Positions 7,768-17,533 of a stretch of 33,551 nucleotides of DNA are shown here, piece after piece; the first letter of the stretch is position 1; each line of letters begins with the position of its first letter. A model generated the notes under the pieces. That model made no database searches, was not told the origin of the DNA, and worked only from the letters and a program-made list of their open reading frames with translations. Source of the stretch: Vibrio maritimus (GTDB lineage: Bacteria > Pseudomonadota > Gammaproteobacteria > Enterobacterales > Vibrionaceae); assembly GCA_003263775.1 (NCBI GenBank), contig JYJJ01000059.1, positions 1 through 33,551 of the forward strand, written 5' to 3'. The translations under genes and the position numbers were made by a program.

Positions 7768-9181
7768 TGGCTCAGAGCAAAGTATTGATCGTTGAAGATG
7801 ATGAAGGTCTTCGCGAAGCATTAGTCGATACGCTGGCGCTTGCTGGCTATGAATGGGTTGAAGCGGATTGCGCGGAAGATGCGTTAGTGAAACTAAAAAC
7901 ACAACCTGTCGACATAGTGGTTTCTGACGTTCAAATGGCCGGTATGGGTGGTTTGGCACTGCTTCGTAATATTAAGCAGCACTGGCCGAATCTACCGGTT
8001 CTTCTCATGACGCTTATGCCAACATTGAAGATGCTGTGGCGGCAATGAAAGAAGGCGCTATCGACTACATGGCAAAGCCATTTGCTCCTGAAGTTCTGCT
8101 TAATATGGTTAGCCGTTACGCACCTGTTAAGTCGGACGACAATGGCGACGCAGTAGTCGCAGATGCGAAAAGTATTCAGCTACTGGCGCTCGCGGAGAAA
8201 GTGGCTAAAACCGATGCCAGCGTGATGGTACTCGGCCCAAGCGGCTCAGGTAAAGAAGTGATGTCTCGTTACATTCACAACAAGTCACTGCGCGCTGATG
8301 GCCCATTTGTTGCGATTAACTGTGCGGCCATCCCAGACAATATGCTAGAAGCAACACTATTTGGTTATGAAAAGGGTGCCTTTACCGGTGCTATCCAAGC
8401 TTGTCCGGGCAAATTTGAACAGGCGCAGGGCGGTACTATTTTGCTGGATGAAATCAGTGAAATGGATCTTAACCTGCAAGCTAAACTGTTGCGTGTTCTG
8501 CAAGAGCGAGAAGTAGAGCGTCTTGGGAGCCGTAAAAGTATCGCCCTTGATGTTCGCGTTCTAGCAACCAGCAACCGTGATCTTAAACAGTACGTGCAGG
8601 AAGGCAATTTCCGTGAGGATTTGTATTACCGTCTAAACGTGTTTCCAATTGCGTGGCCTGCATTACGTGAGCGTACCGGTGACATCGCCCCTCTCGCACG
8701 CCACTTAACGGAGCGTCATTGTAAGAAATTGGGTATGCCGGTGCCAGAGTTTACTGAGCAAGCTCTAGCGAAACTGCAAAGTTATCCTTGGCCTGGCAAC
8801 GTCCGTGAGCTCGACAATGTGGTGCAACGTGCACTGATTCTTTGCGATCAAAGCCAAGTCGCCGCGGAGCATATTTTGCTCGAAGGCGTAGATTGGCAAG
8901 ATGCATCAAGTCTACAAATGGCAGTATCAGACCCAGTATCTGTTGCAGCGCCGATCGTTGCGCCGGTGGCGGAAGTCGAGTCTGAACTGGCTCGTCCGGT
9001 GGCGAGTAGTGAAGGGCTTGGCGGTGAGCTTCGAGACCAAGAGTTTGCGATCATATTAGACACATTGAAAGAGTGTGAGGGTCGTCGTAAAGAGATGGCT
9101 GAGAAGCTGGGCATCAGCCCACGCACTTTACGCTATAAGCTTGCTAAAATGCGCGATGCGGGAATTGAGATCCCTAGCTAA
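7767..9181 (+). CDS. flrC: Flagellar response regulator FlrC (one apparent frameshift)
   Basis: A sigma-54 activator phosphorylated by FlrB that drives later flagellar genes (hook-basal body, main flagellin in V. cholerae). The receiver domain (1-120) has phospho-Asp 54 in VVSDVQMAGMGG. The AAA+ domain has Walker A GPSGSGKE and GAFTGA, and a Fis-type helix-turn-helix ends the protein (MAEKLGISPRTLRYKLAKMR). The frame breaks after 8012: LLMT is followed by a wrong reading unless one base, most simply G, is added. This gives LLMTAYANIEDAVAAMKEGA, the conserved end of the receiver domain. The repaired length is 471 residues. Taken literally, the break would separate the receiver from the ATPase. 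Confidence 0.93.
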
Positions 9182-9195
9182 ACGTCACAATTTAT

Positions 9196-9226
9196 TTGCC
9201 CTCGGTGCTGGTCAGCATCGGGGCAA
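9196..9226 (+). terminator. Hairpin after flrC overlapping the fliE promoter region
   Basis: TTGCCC (9196-9201) pairs with GGGCAA (9221-9226). The inner arm CGGTGCTG (9203-9210) pairs with CAGCATCG (9213-9220) through one G-U, with one bulged T. There is no immediate T tract; the next T run (9238-9242) is part of the sigma-54 promoter. It probably marks the end of the flrBC transcript. Confidence 0.55.
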
Positions 9227-9229
9227 GCG

Positions 9230-9245
9230 TGGCATAATTTTTGCT
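9230..9245 (+). promoter_or_regulatory. Sigma-54 promoter of the fliE operon
   Basis: TGGCATAATTTTTGCT matches TGGCAC-N5-TTGCT closely, with GG (9231-9232) and GC (9243-9244) 10 bases apart. The predicted transcription start is near 9256, giving a 65-base leader before fliE that contains a palindromic box. Confidence 0.87.
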
Positions 9246-9289
9246 GTTTTATTTCCATAAATTAGAAATATCAGAATTTAAAAAGGAAA

Positions 9290-9307
9290 CTGTCAATAAA
9301 TTGACAG
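9290..9307. promoter_or_regulatory. FleQ/FlrA-type operator in the fliE leader
   Basis: CTGTCAATAAATTGACAG is an 18-base palindrome with perfect 8-base arms. Its core GTCAATAAATTGAC fits the consensus reported for the FleQ family (GTCANTAAATTGAC) at every defined position. It lies at about +35 to +52, downstream of the sigma-54 promoter. FleQ binding in the fliE leader is known in Pseudomonas, so FlrA binding here is a strong inference. Confidence 0.8.
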
Positions 9308-9320
9308 AAGATGGTACAAC

Positions 9321-9632
9321 ATGAAAGTTGACGGACTACACCATGAAATGCAGGCGATGATGTTTGAAGCCTCAAACGCAAAGCCGACAGCGACCGCCCA
9401 TCAAGTGGGTGCCAACTTTGGCGACATGTTGTCCCAAGCAGTGAACAACGTAAATGGTCTTCAAAAAACCTCTGGTGATCTACAAACCCGTTTTGACCGC
9501 GGAGACGCCGATGTCTCCTTGTCAGATGTCATGATTGCTCGTAACAAGTCGAGCGTTGCTTTCGAAGCAACCATCCAAGTGAGAAATAAGCTCGTCGAAG
9601 CCTATAAAGAACTCATGAACATGCCCGTGTAA
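9321..9632 (+). CDS. fliE: Flagellar basal-body protein FliE
   Basis: FliE is a small adaptor between the MS ring and the proximal rod and the first rod component exported. The 103-residue length and the C-terminal helix (SLSDVMIARNKSSVAFEATI...VEAYKELMNMPV) are diagnostic. There is no signal peptide, as expected for a type III substrate. It is the first gene of the fliEFGHIJ cluster, directly downstream of a sigma-54 promoter and a FleQ-type box; the fliF start follows after 15 bases. Intact. Confidence 0.96.
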   Translation: MKVDGLHHEMQAMMFEASNAKPTATAHQVGANFGDMLSQAVNNVNGLQKTSGDLQTRFDRGDADVSLSDVMIARNKSSVAFEATIQVRNKLVEAYKELMNMPV

Positions 9633-9647
9633 TCTAGGTAATAAGAA

Positions 9648-11396
9648 GTGGCTCAAGATAATCAGTCGACCGACGTCGCAGTCATGGATAGTGGTGCGGA
9701 TACCGCCATGGTCTCTAGCACAGACATCTCAACCGATAGTCAAAATCCTGACATCAATGAAAAAAGCAGCTCCAAATTTGATTTGGCCGTCGGCGATCTC
9801 GATCTGCTACGACAAATCGTACTGGTTCTGTCGATCTCAATCTGTGTCGCCTTGATTGTGATGCTATTTTTCTGGGTCAAAGAGCCAGAAATGCGCCCGC
9901 TTGGGGTATACGAAACTGAAGAACTGATCCCGGTTCTTGATTATCTCGATCAACAAAAAGTCGCCTATAAACTCAATGGCAACTCTTTGAGCGTACCTGC
10001 AAGCGAGTACAACAGCCTCAAACTGGATATGGTGCGTGCTGGACTTAACCGCTCGTCGAACGCTGGCGACGATATCTTGATGCAAGATATGGGGTTTGGT
10101 GTATCACAGCGTCTTGAGCAAGAGCGTCTTAAACTTAGCCGTGAAAGGCAGCTCGCCAAAGCCATTGAACAAATGAAGCAAGTGCGCACCGCGCGCATAC
10201 TGCTTGCACTCCCAAAACAGAGCGTGTTTGTCCGTCATAACCAAGAAGCGTCTGCTTCGGTATTTTTGACACTGGCGATGGGCGCGTCACTTAAACAGCA
10301 AGAAGTGGATTCTGTGGTCGATATGGTAGCGAGCGCCGTACCGGGCATGAAGCCATCTCGCATTACCGTTACTGACCAACATGGTCGTCTTCTTAACTCA
10401 GGCTCTCAAGATGCGACGTCAATGGCTAGACGCAAAGAGCAAGAGCTAGAGCGTAATCAAGAACAAGCACTGCGTGAGAAAATAGATTCAGTCCTTATCC
10501 CAATTTTGGGTTTGGGCAACTACACCGCTCAGGTTGATATTGAACTCGACTTTAGCGCTGTAGAGCAAACGCGTAAGCGTTTTGACCCAAATACCCCAGC
10601 AACACGAAGTGAATACACGCTAGAAGATTACAACAACGGCAATGTGGTTGCCGGTGTACCAGGTGCGCTGAGTAACCAGCCGCCAGCTGATGCCTCGATC
10701 CCAACCGATGTGGCGCAGATGAAAGATGGCTCTGTGATGGGGCAAGGTTCAGTACACAAGGAAGCCACTCGTAACTTTGAGCTCGACACCACCATTAGCC
10801 ATGAGCGTAAACAGACGGGTGTGGTTAACCGCCAAACTGTTGCGGTTGCGATTAAAAATCGTGCGAAAGTCAATCCTGATACCGGTGAAGTGACCTACGA
10901 GCCGCGCTCTGAAAGTGAGTTAGCAGCGCTCCGTCAAATACTTGTGGGTGCGGTTGGCTTTAATGAAAATCGCGGCGACTTATTGAATGTTCTTAGTATG
11001 ACCTTCGAAGAGCCAGCAGCTGAGCTTCTGCCAGACGTGCCTATTTGGGAACATCCAAACTTCAATGATTGGATTCGCTGGTTTGCAAGTGCGCTGGTGA
11101 TCGTCGTTGTTGTGCTGGTGCTTATTCGTCCAGCGATGAAGAAACTGCTTAACCCTGCTGCCGCGGAAGAAGACGAGCAGCTATATGGTCCTGATGGTCT
11201 GCCGCTTGGAGCGGATGGTGAAACCAGCCTCATTGGCACCGATATCGACGGCAGTGAGCTGTTTGAATTTAGCTCCGGCATTGATTTGCCGAACCTACAT
11301 AAAGATGAAGATGTGTTGAAAGCCGTGCGTGCACTGGTGGCCAACGAACCTGAACTGGCTGCGCAAGTAGTGAAAAACTGGATGGCTGAGAACTAA
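9648..11396 (+). CDS. fliF: Flagellar MS-ring protein FliF
   Basis: The inner-membrane MS ring on which rod, switch and export gate assemble. The product has 582 residues, in the normal Vibrio range. A long soluble N-terminus precedes the first membrane helix (about 50-70, LVLSISICVALIVMLFFWV). The periplasmic ring-building domains follow (YscJ/FliF type), with LNGNSLSVPASEYNSLKLDM, then a second membrane helix (about 474-492, FASALVIVVVVLVLI). The cytoplasmic tail (to 582) ends in the FliG-binding segment DVLKAVRALVANEPELAAQV. The start is GTG at 9648 with a weak purine-rich site. The stop overlaps the fliG start by one base. Confidence 0.97.
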   Translation: MAQDNQSTDVAVMDSGADTAMVSSTDISTDSQNPDINEKSSSKFDLAVGDLDLLRQIVLVLSISICVALIVMLFFWVKEPEMRPLGVYETEELIPVLDYLDQQKVAYKLNGNSLSVPASEYNSLKLDMVRAGLNRSSNAGDDILMQDMGFGVSQRLEQERLKLSRERQLAKAIEQMKQVRTARILLALPKQSVFVRHNQEASASVFLTLAMGASLKQQEVDSVVDMVASAVPGMKPSRITVTDQHGRLLNSGSQDATSMARRKEQELERNQEQALREKIDSVLIPILGLGNYTAQVDIELDFSAVEQTRKRFDPNTPATRSEYTLEDYNNGNVVAGVPGALSNQPPADASIPTDVAQMKDGSVMGQGSVHKEATRNFELDTTISHERKQTGVVNRQTVAVAIKNRAKVNPDTGEVTYEPRSESELAALRQILVGAVGFNENRGDLLNVLSMTFEEPAAELLPDVPIWEHPNFNDWIRWFASALVIVVVVLVLIRPAMKKLLNPAAAEEDEQLYGPDGLPLGADGETSLIGTDIDGSELFEFSSGIDLPNLHKDEDVLKAVRALVANEPELAAQVVKNWMAEN

Positions 11397-12447
11397 TGGC
11401 AAACGATATTGTAACGGCCAATGGTGGCCAAATAGTGGAATCTAGCGTTGATATCTCCTCGATTGGCGGTGATGAAAAAGCGGCAATTTTGCTGCTGAGT
11501 CTAAATGAATCTGATGCGGCGAGTATTATTCGCCATCTTGAGCCTAAGCAGGTTCAGCGTGTCGGTAGCGCAATGGCGAAGGCCACCGACCTTAGCAAGA
11601 TAAAGTCGGCGTCGTACACCGCGCATTTTTGGAAGACATTCAGAAGTACACCAACATCGGTATGGGCAGCGAAGACTTCATGCGTAATGCGCTAGTTGCT
11701 GCACTCGGTGAAGATAAAGCCAACAATCTTGTTGACCAAATCTTGCTCGGTACCGGTTCAAAAGGTCTCGATTCATTGAAATGGATGGATCCACGCCAAG
11801 TAGCGAGCATCATCCACAATGAACACCCGCAGATCCAAACCATTGTGCTTTCTTATTTAGAAGCCGATCAATCAGCAGAAATCTTGTCACAGTTCCCTGA
11901 ACGTGTTCGCCTTGATTTGATGATGCGTATCGCCAACCTTGAAGAAGTTCAGCCGTCTGCACTTGCTGAGCTGAACGAAATCATGGAGAAACAGTTCGCA
12001 GGTCAAGCCGGTGCTCAAGCTGCCAAGATTGGCGGCCTGAAGGCAGCGGCGGAGATCATGAACTACCTAGACAACAACGTCGAAGGTATCCTCATGGATC
12101 AAATTCGCGACCAAGACGAAGACATGGCGACTCAGATTCAAGACCTCATGTTTGTGTTCGAAAACCTTATCGAAGTCGACGACCAAGGTATTCAGAAGTT
12201 GCTTAGAGATGTTCCACAAGACGTGTTGCAGCGTGCACTGAAAGGTGCAGATGAAGGTCTGAAAGAGAAGATCTTCAACAACATGTCGAAACGTGCTGCT
12301 GATATGATGCGTGAAGACATCGAAGCGATGCCACCAGTGCGTGTCGCAGATGTGGAAGCGGCGCAAAAAGAAGTGCTGACTATTGCAAGGCGTATGGCAG
12401 ACAATGGAGAGCTGATGCTGTCCGGTGGTGCTGACGAGTTCTTGTAA
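11396..12447 (+). CDS. fliG: Flagellar motor switch protein FliG (one apparent frameshift)
   Basis: The rotor/switch protein that binds FliF through its N-domain and meets the stator through its C-domain. After repair it is 350 residues, with armadillo-like N and middle domains (EHPQIQTIVLSYLE, LAELNEIMEKQF) and the C-domain with torque-helix charges (DDQGIQKLLRDVPQDVLQ, MSKRAADMMREDIE). The frame breaks after 11605. Restoring a G (AAAGGTCGG for AAAGTCGG) gives SKIKVGVVHRAFLEDIQKYTN, the expected Vibrio sequence. The fliG start overlaps the fliF stop, giving stoichiometric coupling of the two ring proteins. Confidence 0.94.
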
Positions 12448-12471
12448 TCCCAGTTAAAGGAAGGTTTGCCG

Positions 12472-13272
12472 ATGTCTGGTGATCGAAAACGTGGCTTTTT
12501 ACGCCCATCTGAAGATAACACTGTAGAGCAGGCTCACTCGTGGGGCTTGCCTGACTACACCTCTCAAGTGACTCAAGAAGCAAGAGAAACGGCGCTTAAC
12601 TACGATCCGAGCTGGACGCCTCGTGAAGAGGCCGCTCAGGAAGAAGAGCCGTTAATGCTCACCGAGGAACAAATCGAGCAAATCAAACAAGGCGCTTATC
12701 AAGATGGTCTTTTCCAAGGCCAAGAAGCAGGCTTTAAGCAAGGTTATGACAAAGGCAAAGAGGAAGGCCTCGCTGCCGGTCATAGCGAAGGTTTAGAGCT
12801 GGGTAAAGCGGAAGGCGTTGCGGCTGGTGAAGAGTACATCAAACAGCAAGTCGACACCTTCATGGAATTAGCCAATCAGTTTTCGAACCCGCTTGAGCTG
12901 ATGAACAACCAAGTTGAAAAGCAACTGGTGGACATGGTACTCGCACTGACCAAAGAAGTGGTGCATGTCGAAGTTCAAACCAACCCACAAATCATCCTCG
13001 ATACAATTAAACAGTCTGTAGAAGCTTTGCCTATCTTAGGTCATGCGATTACGTTAAAACTCAACCCGATTGATGTTGATATCGTGCGCGCCGCTTATGG
13101 TCATGATGAGCTAAACATTCGCAATTGGACATTAGCCGTTGAACCGTCGCTTAATCGCGGTGATGTGTATATTGAAGCGGGTGACTCTAGCGTGAGTTAT
13201 AAACTGGAAGATCGCGTTAAAAACGTTCTGCAAAGCTTTTGCGGTGCCAATCGCCACCAAGGGGGCGAGTAA
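12472..13272 (+). CDS. fliH: Flagellar export ATPase regulator FliH
   Basis: The stator-like peripheral stalk protein that binds and restrains the FliI ATPase and links it to the C-ring. The product is about 266 residues. It has the family hallmark: a run of small-residue GxxxG-type repeats (about 75-120; QDGLFQGQEAGFKQGYDKG and GLAAGHSEGLELGKAEGVAAG), then a helical domain and a C-terminal FliH/V-ATPase-E-like region (WTLAVEPSLNRGDVYIEAGD). The ATG at 12472 with AAGGAAGG (12457-12464) is preferred to the upstream in-frame TTG at 12466. The stop overlaps the fliI start by one base. Confidence 0.95.
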   Translation: MSGDRKRGFLRPSEDNTVEQAHSWGLPDYTSQVTQEARETALNYDPSWTPREEAAQEEEPLMLTEEQIEQIKQGAYQDGLFQGQEAGFKQGYDKGKEEGLAAGHSEGLELGKAEGVAAGEEYIKQQVDTFMELANQFSNPLELMNNQVEKQLVDMVLALTKEVVHVEVQTNPQIILDTIKQSVEALPILGHAITLKLNPIDVDIVRAAYGHDELNIRNWTLAVEPSLNRGDVYIEAGDSSVSYKLEDRVKNVLQSFCGANRHQGGE

Positions 13273-14593
13273 TGCAGCCGCTGGCTCAGCGACTGGCCAA
13301 CTACAAGGTCGAAGGCCATAAATCTCGAGCGACCGCTTCCGGCAAGCTGGTTCGTGTGGTGGGTTTGACGCTCGAAGCGATCGGTTGTAAAGCGCCTATC
13401 GGCAGCCTGTGTAAAGTGGAAACCATGCATGGCGATATGGACGCCGAAGTGGTTGGCTTTTCTGGCGAACATCTTTACCTAATGCCAAGTGAGCAAATCA
13501 CGGGCGTATTGCCGGGGGCAAAAGTCACCCCAATGGCGTCGGAAACGGGGTTGCCTGTTGGAATGGAGCTCCTTGGCCGCGTTATTGATGGCGTGGGTAA
13601 TCCACTTGACGGCCTTGGCGACATCTACACCGAAAAGCGCGCTTCATTTAATGCTGAACCCATTAACCCATTGGCGCGTAAGCCATTACTGAGCCTTTGG
13701 ATGTTGGTCTTAAAGCCATCAACGGCCTGTTAACGGTTGGTAAAGGTCAGCGTATTGGTCTGTTTGCCGGCTCCGGTGTAGGTAAGTCGGTAACGCTTGG
13801 CATGATGACTCGCGGCACGACTGCGCAGGTGGTTGTGGTTGGCCTGATTGGTGAACGTGGCCGCGAAGTAAAAGAATTCATAGAAGAGATTTTGGGTACC
13901 GAGGGACGCCAGCGCTCAGTCGTGGTTGCCGCTCCTGCTGATGCTTCACCGCTGATGCGACTGAAAGGCTGTCAAACCGCTTTGACTATTGCAGAGTATT
14001 TTCGTGACCAAGGGCTGGATGTGTTGCTGCTCATGGATTCGCTAACTCGTTTTGCTCAAGCGCAGCGTGAAATTGCCCTCTCTGTAGGTGAGCCGCCGGC
14101 GACCAAAGGTTATCCTCCATCGGTGTTCGCTAAACTGCCCGCCTTGGTAGAGCGCGCCGGTAATGGTGACGTTAATCAGGGCTCGATTACGGCATTTTTC
14201 ACGGTACTGACGGAAGGGGATGATCTACAAGATCCGATTGCCGATGCCTCGCGAGCCATTCTAGACGGCCATATTGTGTTATCACGTGAAATGGCGGATG
14301 CAGGTCATTATCCGGCCATTGATGTCGAAAAATCGGTGAGTCGTGTCATGCCACAAATTACTGATGATCAGCATGTCCTGATGTCGAAAGCTGTGCGACA
14401 AATTCTGTCCGTTTGCCGTAAAAATCAAGATTTGGTATCGATTGGTGCCTATAAACCGGGAACCGATCCAGCCATCGATAGTGCGTTCACCTTGAAACCA
14501 AAACTCGACCAATACTTACAACAAAGTATGCGAGAAACCGTGCCTTACGACATGTGCCTTGGCATGTTGAAACAGCTTCTTTCCGTAGAGTAG
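13272..14593 (+). CDS. fliI: Flagellum-specific ATP synthase FliI (one apparent frameshift)
   Basis: The cytoplasmic hexameric ATPase that helps deliver substrates to the export gate. It is 440 residues after repair. Walker A GLFAGSGVGKS, Walker B LLLMDSLTRFA, the catalytic-site GLIGERGREVKEFIEE and the export-family signature PPSVFAKLPALVERAG are all present. The frame breaks after 13684. Adding one base gives LARKPITEPLDVGLKAINGLL, conserved in all FliI; the missing base lies next to a CC in AAGCCATT. FliH precedes with a one-base overlap and FliJ follows after 7 bases. Confidence 0.95.
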
Positions 14594-14600
14594 TCATTGC

Positions 14601-15044
14601 ATGGAAAACGCCCTAGAGTTCTTGCTTGAGCAAGCGAAAGATAACGAACAACAAGCGGTGCTGGCACTAAATAAAGCTCGCACTGAACTTGAAGGATATT
14701 ATCAGCAAGTGCAACAAATTGAGCAGTATCGACTTGATTACTGCAATCAGTTGGTTGCTCGCGGACAAGAGGGATTAACGGCAAGCCAATATGGGCACCT
14801 CAATCGCTTTCTCACTCAGTTAGATGAAACGCTCACTAAGCAAAAGTCAGCCGAGGGGCACTTTAAGCAGCAAGTGGATGACTGTGAAGAGTTTTGGCAC
14901 AACACTCGTAAACAGCGTCAGTCTTACGAGTGGTTGATTGAGAAAAAAGCCAAAGAAAAAGCCCAGCTCGAAGCAAAGCGCGATCAAAAGCAAATGGATG
15001 AATTCTCGAACTTGTTGTTCGCCCGTCGTCGCCAAGCACGTTAA
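14601..15044 (+). CDS. fliJ: Flagellar export chaperone FliJ
   Basis: FliJ is the central-stalk coiled coil of the FliH-FliI-FliJ export ATPase. The 147-residue protein is almost entirely helical and charged (Gln/Glu/Lys rich), with no hydrophobic segment and a basic C-terminus (FARRRQAR). Length and position right after fliI are as expected. The family is poorly conserved in sequence, so order and coiled-coil composition carry the identification. Last gene of the fliE-fliJ group. Confidence 0.9.
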   Translation: MENALEFLLEQAKDNEQQAVLALNKARTELEGYYQQVQQIEQYRLDYCNQLVARGQEGLTASQYGHLNRFLTQLDETLTKQKSAEGHFKQQVDDCEEFWHNTRKQRQSYEWLIEKKAKEKAQLEAKRDQKQMDEFSNLLFARRRQAR

Positions 15045-15098
15045 TTTCCCGTCTCGATTTTCTGGCCTCCATTTTCTGACTTACTTAGGCACGATACT

Positions 15099-15114
15099 CG
15101 GTATAAAAATTGCA
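15099..15114 (+). promoter_or_regulatory. Candidate sigma-54 promoter of the fliK operon
   Basis: CGGTATAAAAATTGCA carries GG (15100-15101), 10 bases, and GC (15112-15113), with a good TTGCA -12 element but a weaker -24. The predicted start is near 15125. The leader then holds a short hairpin (GGCGG 15136-15140 / CCGCC 15148-15152) and a six-T run (15165-15170). It is the only promoter-like sequence in the 146-base fliJ-fliK gap. Confidence 0.65.
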
Positions 15115-15190
15115 TCGACCTGTCTAGTAAATATGGGCGGCAAGTTTCCGCCGAGTCAGCAACCTTTTTTAAATAACGGGCGTAAATGGA

Positions 15191-16953
15191 ATGAGTCTGT
15201 CGATTTCAAATAACAGCGTATCGAATAGCGTGCTGCCAAAGAGTGAAGGTAAAGCTTCAGTCTCTGAGAGTGATGCTGGCGAAAGCCCGGGATTTTGGGA
15301 TAAGTTCAAAGACGCGCTATCTCCAGAAAAGTCTCAAGCTGATCAAAAGGTTGAGAGCAGTGCAACCAAATCAAAGACAAGTTCTCAGTCAACTGATGCC
15401 ATGCTGGAAGATGCGGCAACGCAGACGAAATCCAGTAAAGAGGACTCCTCTGATGAAGAGGTGTCTGATGTAAAAGCGGAAAAGACGGATAAGGTTGATA
15501 CTGCCACGCAGGGTAAAGAGTCAGAAGCGTCTGTCAAAAAAATGACAGATGAGGCAGCGTTGGCTGGTGCTACTCAAATTAACACTGAAGAGCCTGCGGA
15601 TTTAGCCGCAGCACAGTCTTCTGAAAACAAGACTTTTGAAAACAAGCCTTCTATAGACAAGTCCAGTAGCAATTCAGCAAAGGTTGGCGCAGATGCTGAG
15701 CAAGCCATGTCTGAAAATGCAGAGCTGCTCTCACGTCTCGACGAATCCAATAAAGCCCTTAAAAAGCCCGTTGATGGTGAGGCAGAGAAGGTTGCAGGCG
15801 CAGCAGTAGCGTTGCCGCCGCTGAGCAAGCACAGCCTTCATTGCAGTCTTCTTCGCAAAACTCTGAACAAATAGCATCTTCGATAACGGATGGTAAGGCA
15901 GAGTTAGCAGGTAAACAGGCTCAAGGTTCGAATACAGTATTCGCGGCCTCCGCGGCGGGTGCACACGCTTCTGACGGTAAATTGACGCAAGCTTCTGATG
16001 CTAAGACTGCACTCGTAGCGGAAGGCGAGGGCAAGGCGCAAGCAAACATTGCTTGGAGTAAATCCGACGCGGAACTTGCCGCCAAATCAGAAGCGAAAGC
16101 AGCACTTGCAGGTGCCGCTATTGCAGCAGATAAAATGCCGCCTTCTGCAACGTCTCCTACGGGCGTATCTTCTACTGGTGCCGCTCTTCAAACTCAGTCG
16201 CAAGTGAGTGCACAAGCCAGCTCAGCTCAAGTACCGGTTCAAGGAGCTCAAGTCGCCAGCCAACCTGCTGGTGAAATGGCCGCTGCCGCAGCGATGATGG
16301 CAGGTGGGAAAGAGCTTGGTGGTACCGATGCAACCAAAGCAGGTTCACCTATGGGTACGCAAGTGGCTGGCGCGAATATCAATGGAATTAAAGGCGCTAA
16401 TAAAGCTCAAAATCCGGCAGGCTTAGGCAATGACACTGCGCTACAAGCAACTGGCGCATTAACTGCGACCCAGCAATTGCGCGCTGAGCAGCAGGCGCCC
16501 GCAGCCTCAGCGGTTCAATCACCAATGGTAATGACAAAAGAAAATGCCAGCGACCAGGTAGCTGAGCGTGTGCAAATGATGATGTCGAAGAACTTAAAAC
16601 ACGTCGACATCCGTCTTGATCCACCAGAGTTAGGCCGTATGCAAATTCGCATGAGCCTGAACAACGATTCGGCAACGGTGCACTTTACCGTTCAAAACCA
16701 GCAGACTCGCGACATGGTTGACCAAGCGATGCCAAGGCTACGTGAGATGTTGTCACAGCAAGGCATTCAGTTGGCGGACACATCCGTACAGCAGCAAGGT
16801 CAGCAGCAGCGCCATGCGTCACACGGGTCCGGTACAGGCGGCTCAGGTAATGGCACATCAAATGGTGGCAGCGACGTTGATAGTGTTGAGAATGGCACTA
16901 GCGTTGAAGTTGCTGTAAAACAGAATAAAGATGGCATAAGTTACTATGCATAA
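15191..16953 (+). CDS. fliK: Flagellar hook-length control protein FliK (one apparent frameshift)
   Basis: The secreted molecular ruler that switches export from hook to filament substrates. It is about 587 residues after repair. The long low-complexity N-terminal ruler (about 1-445) is rich in Ala, Ser, Lys, Glu and Gln. The conserved C-terminal Flg_hook domain (about 450-540, DIRLDPPELGRMQIRMSL and ATVHFTVQNQQTRDMVDQAM) contacts FlhB. The frame breaks near 15810; one extra C (GTAGCCGTTGCC) joins GAAVAVAAAEQAQPSLQSS. The low complexity makes the exact site less certain than elsewhere. A two-codon ORF (ATG GAA TGA, 15186-15194) overlaps the start codon. Confidence 0.88.
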
Positions 16954-16984
16954 AGTAGAAAATTACGATGCATAAAGTAACAAG
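16941..16984 (+). repeat. 22-bp tandem duplication at the fliK stop codon
   Basis: TTACTATGCATAAAGTA (16941-16957) and TTACGATGCATAAAGTA (16963-16979) differ at one base and repeat with a 22-base period. The first copy contains the fliK stop TAA. The second lies in the fliK-fliL gap and carries a relic of the same last codons. Confidence 0.85.
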
Positions 16985-17025
16985 TGATTGTGTCGAAAAC
17001 AAAATAACGCAGTAGTTGAAGAATT

Positions 17026-17526
17026 ATGGCTGAAGAAAGTTTACAACCCGCAAAAAACAACAGCAAAAAGATGCTGATTATTATTGTTGCCGCTGTCGTG
17101 GTACTACTGGGTGTCGGCGGTGGCGCATATTGGTTTTTGAGCTCCGATGACACAGTGAGTGCATCACCGACACAAAGTGCTTCGGGAGGTGCTGCGGTGC
17201 CTGTTGACCCTATTTCTTATGTCAACCTTGCCCAGCCGTTTCTGTTTAACGCCACCGGGAAGCAGCGCGATCGTACGGTGCAAATTAAAGTTCAGCTTAT
17301 GGTTCGTGGCTTAGATAACGAGAGCCAAGCGCGTTACCATTCACCATTGATTGAAAGCACTCTACTTTCAACGTTTGCCTCTGCGACGGTAGAGCAACTG
17401 CGCAGTTCGACAGGTCGTGTCGAGCTTCGTGATCAAGCGACCACTGATGTTCAAGCAAGCCTCAGTCAAGTAGTAGGTTCACCAGTGGTTGAGCGTGTGT
17501 TATTTACCGATTTTGTAATCCAATAG
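17026..17526 (+). CDS. fliL: Flagellar basal-body-associated protein FliL
   Basis: A single-pass inner-membrane protein around the stator that supports torque, especially at high load. It has 166 residues: a short Lys-rich cytoplasmic N-terminus, a membrane helix at about 16-38 (MLIIIVAAVVVLLGVGGGAY), a Ser/Ala linker, then the periplasmic FliL domain (about 65-166, with PFLFNATGKQRDRTVQIKVQ and RVELRDQ). Length and topology are normal. fliM follows after 7 bases. Confidence 0.95.
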   Translation: MAEESLQPAKNNSKKMLIIIVAAVVVLLGVGGGAYWFLSSDDTVSASPTQSASGGAAVPVDPISYVNLAQPFLFNATGKQRDRTVQIKVQLMVRGLDNESQARYHSPLIESTLLSTFASATVEQLRSSTGRVELRDQATTDVQASLSQVVGSPVVERVLFTDFVIQ

Positions 17527-17533
17527 GTGCATT

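Noticed and set aside
8036..9181. The receiver-less ATPase frame of flrC as a separate gene
   Set aside because: Its first residues (AAMKEGAIDYMAKPFAPEVL) are the end of the FlrC receiver domain. It is the second half of a frameshifted gene, not an independent regulator.
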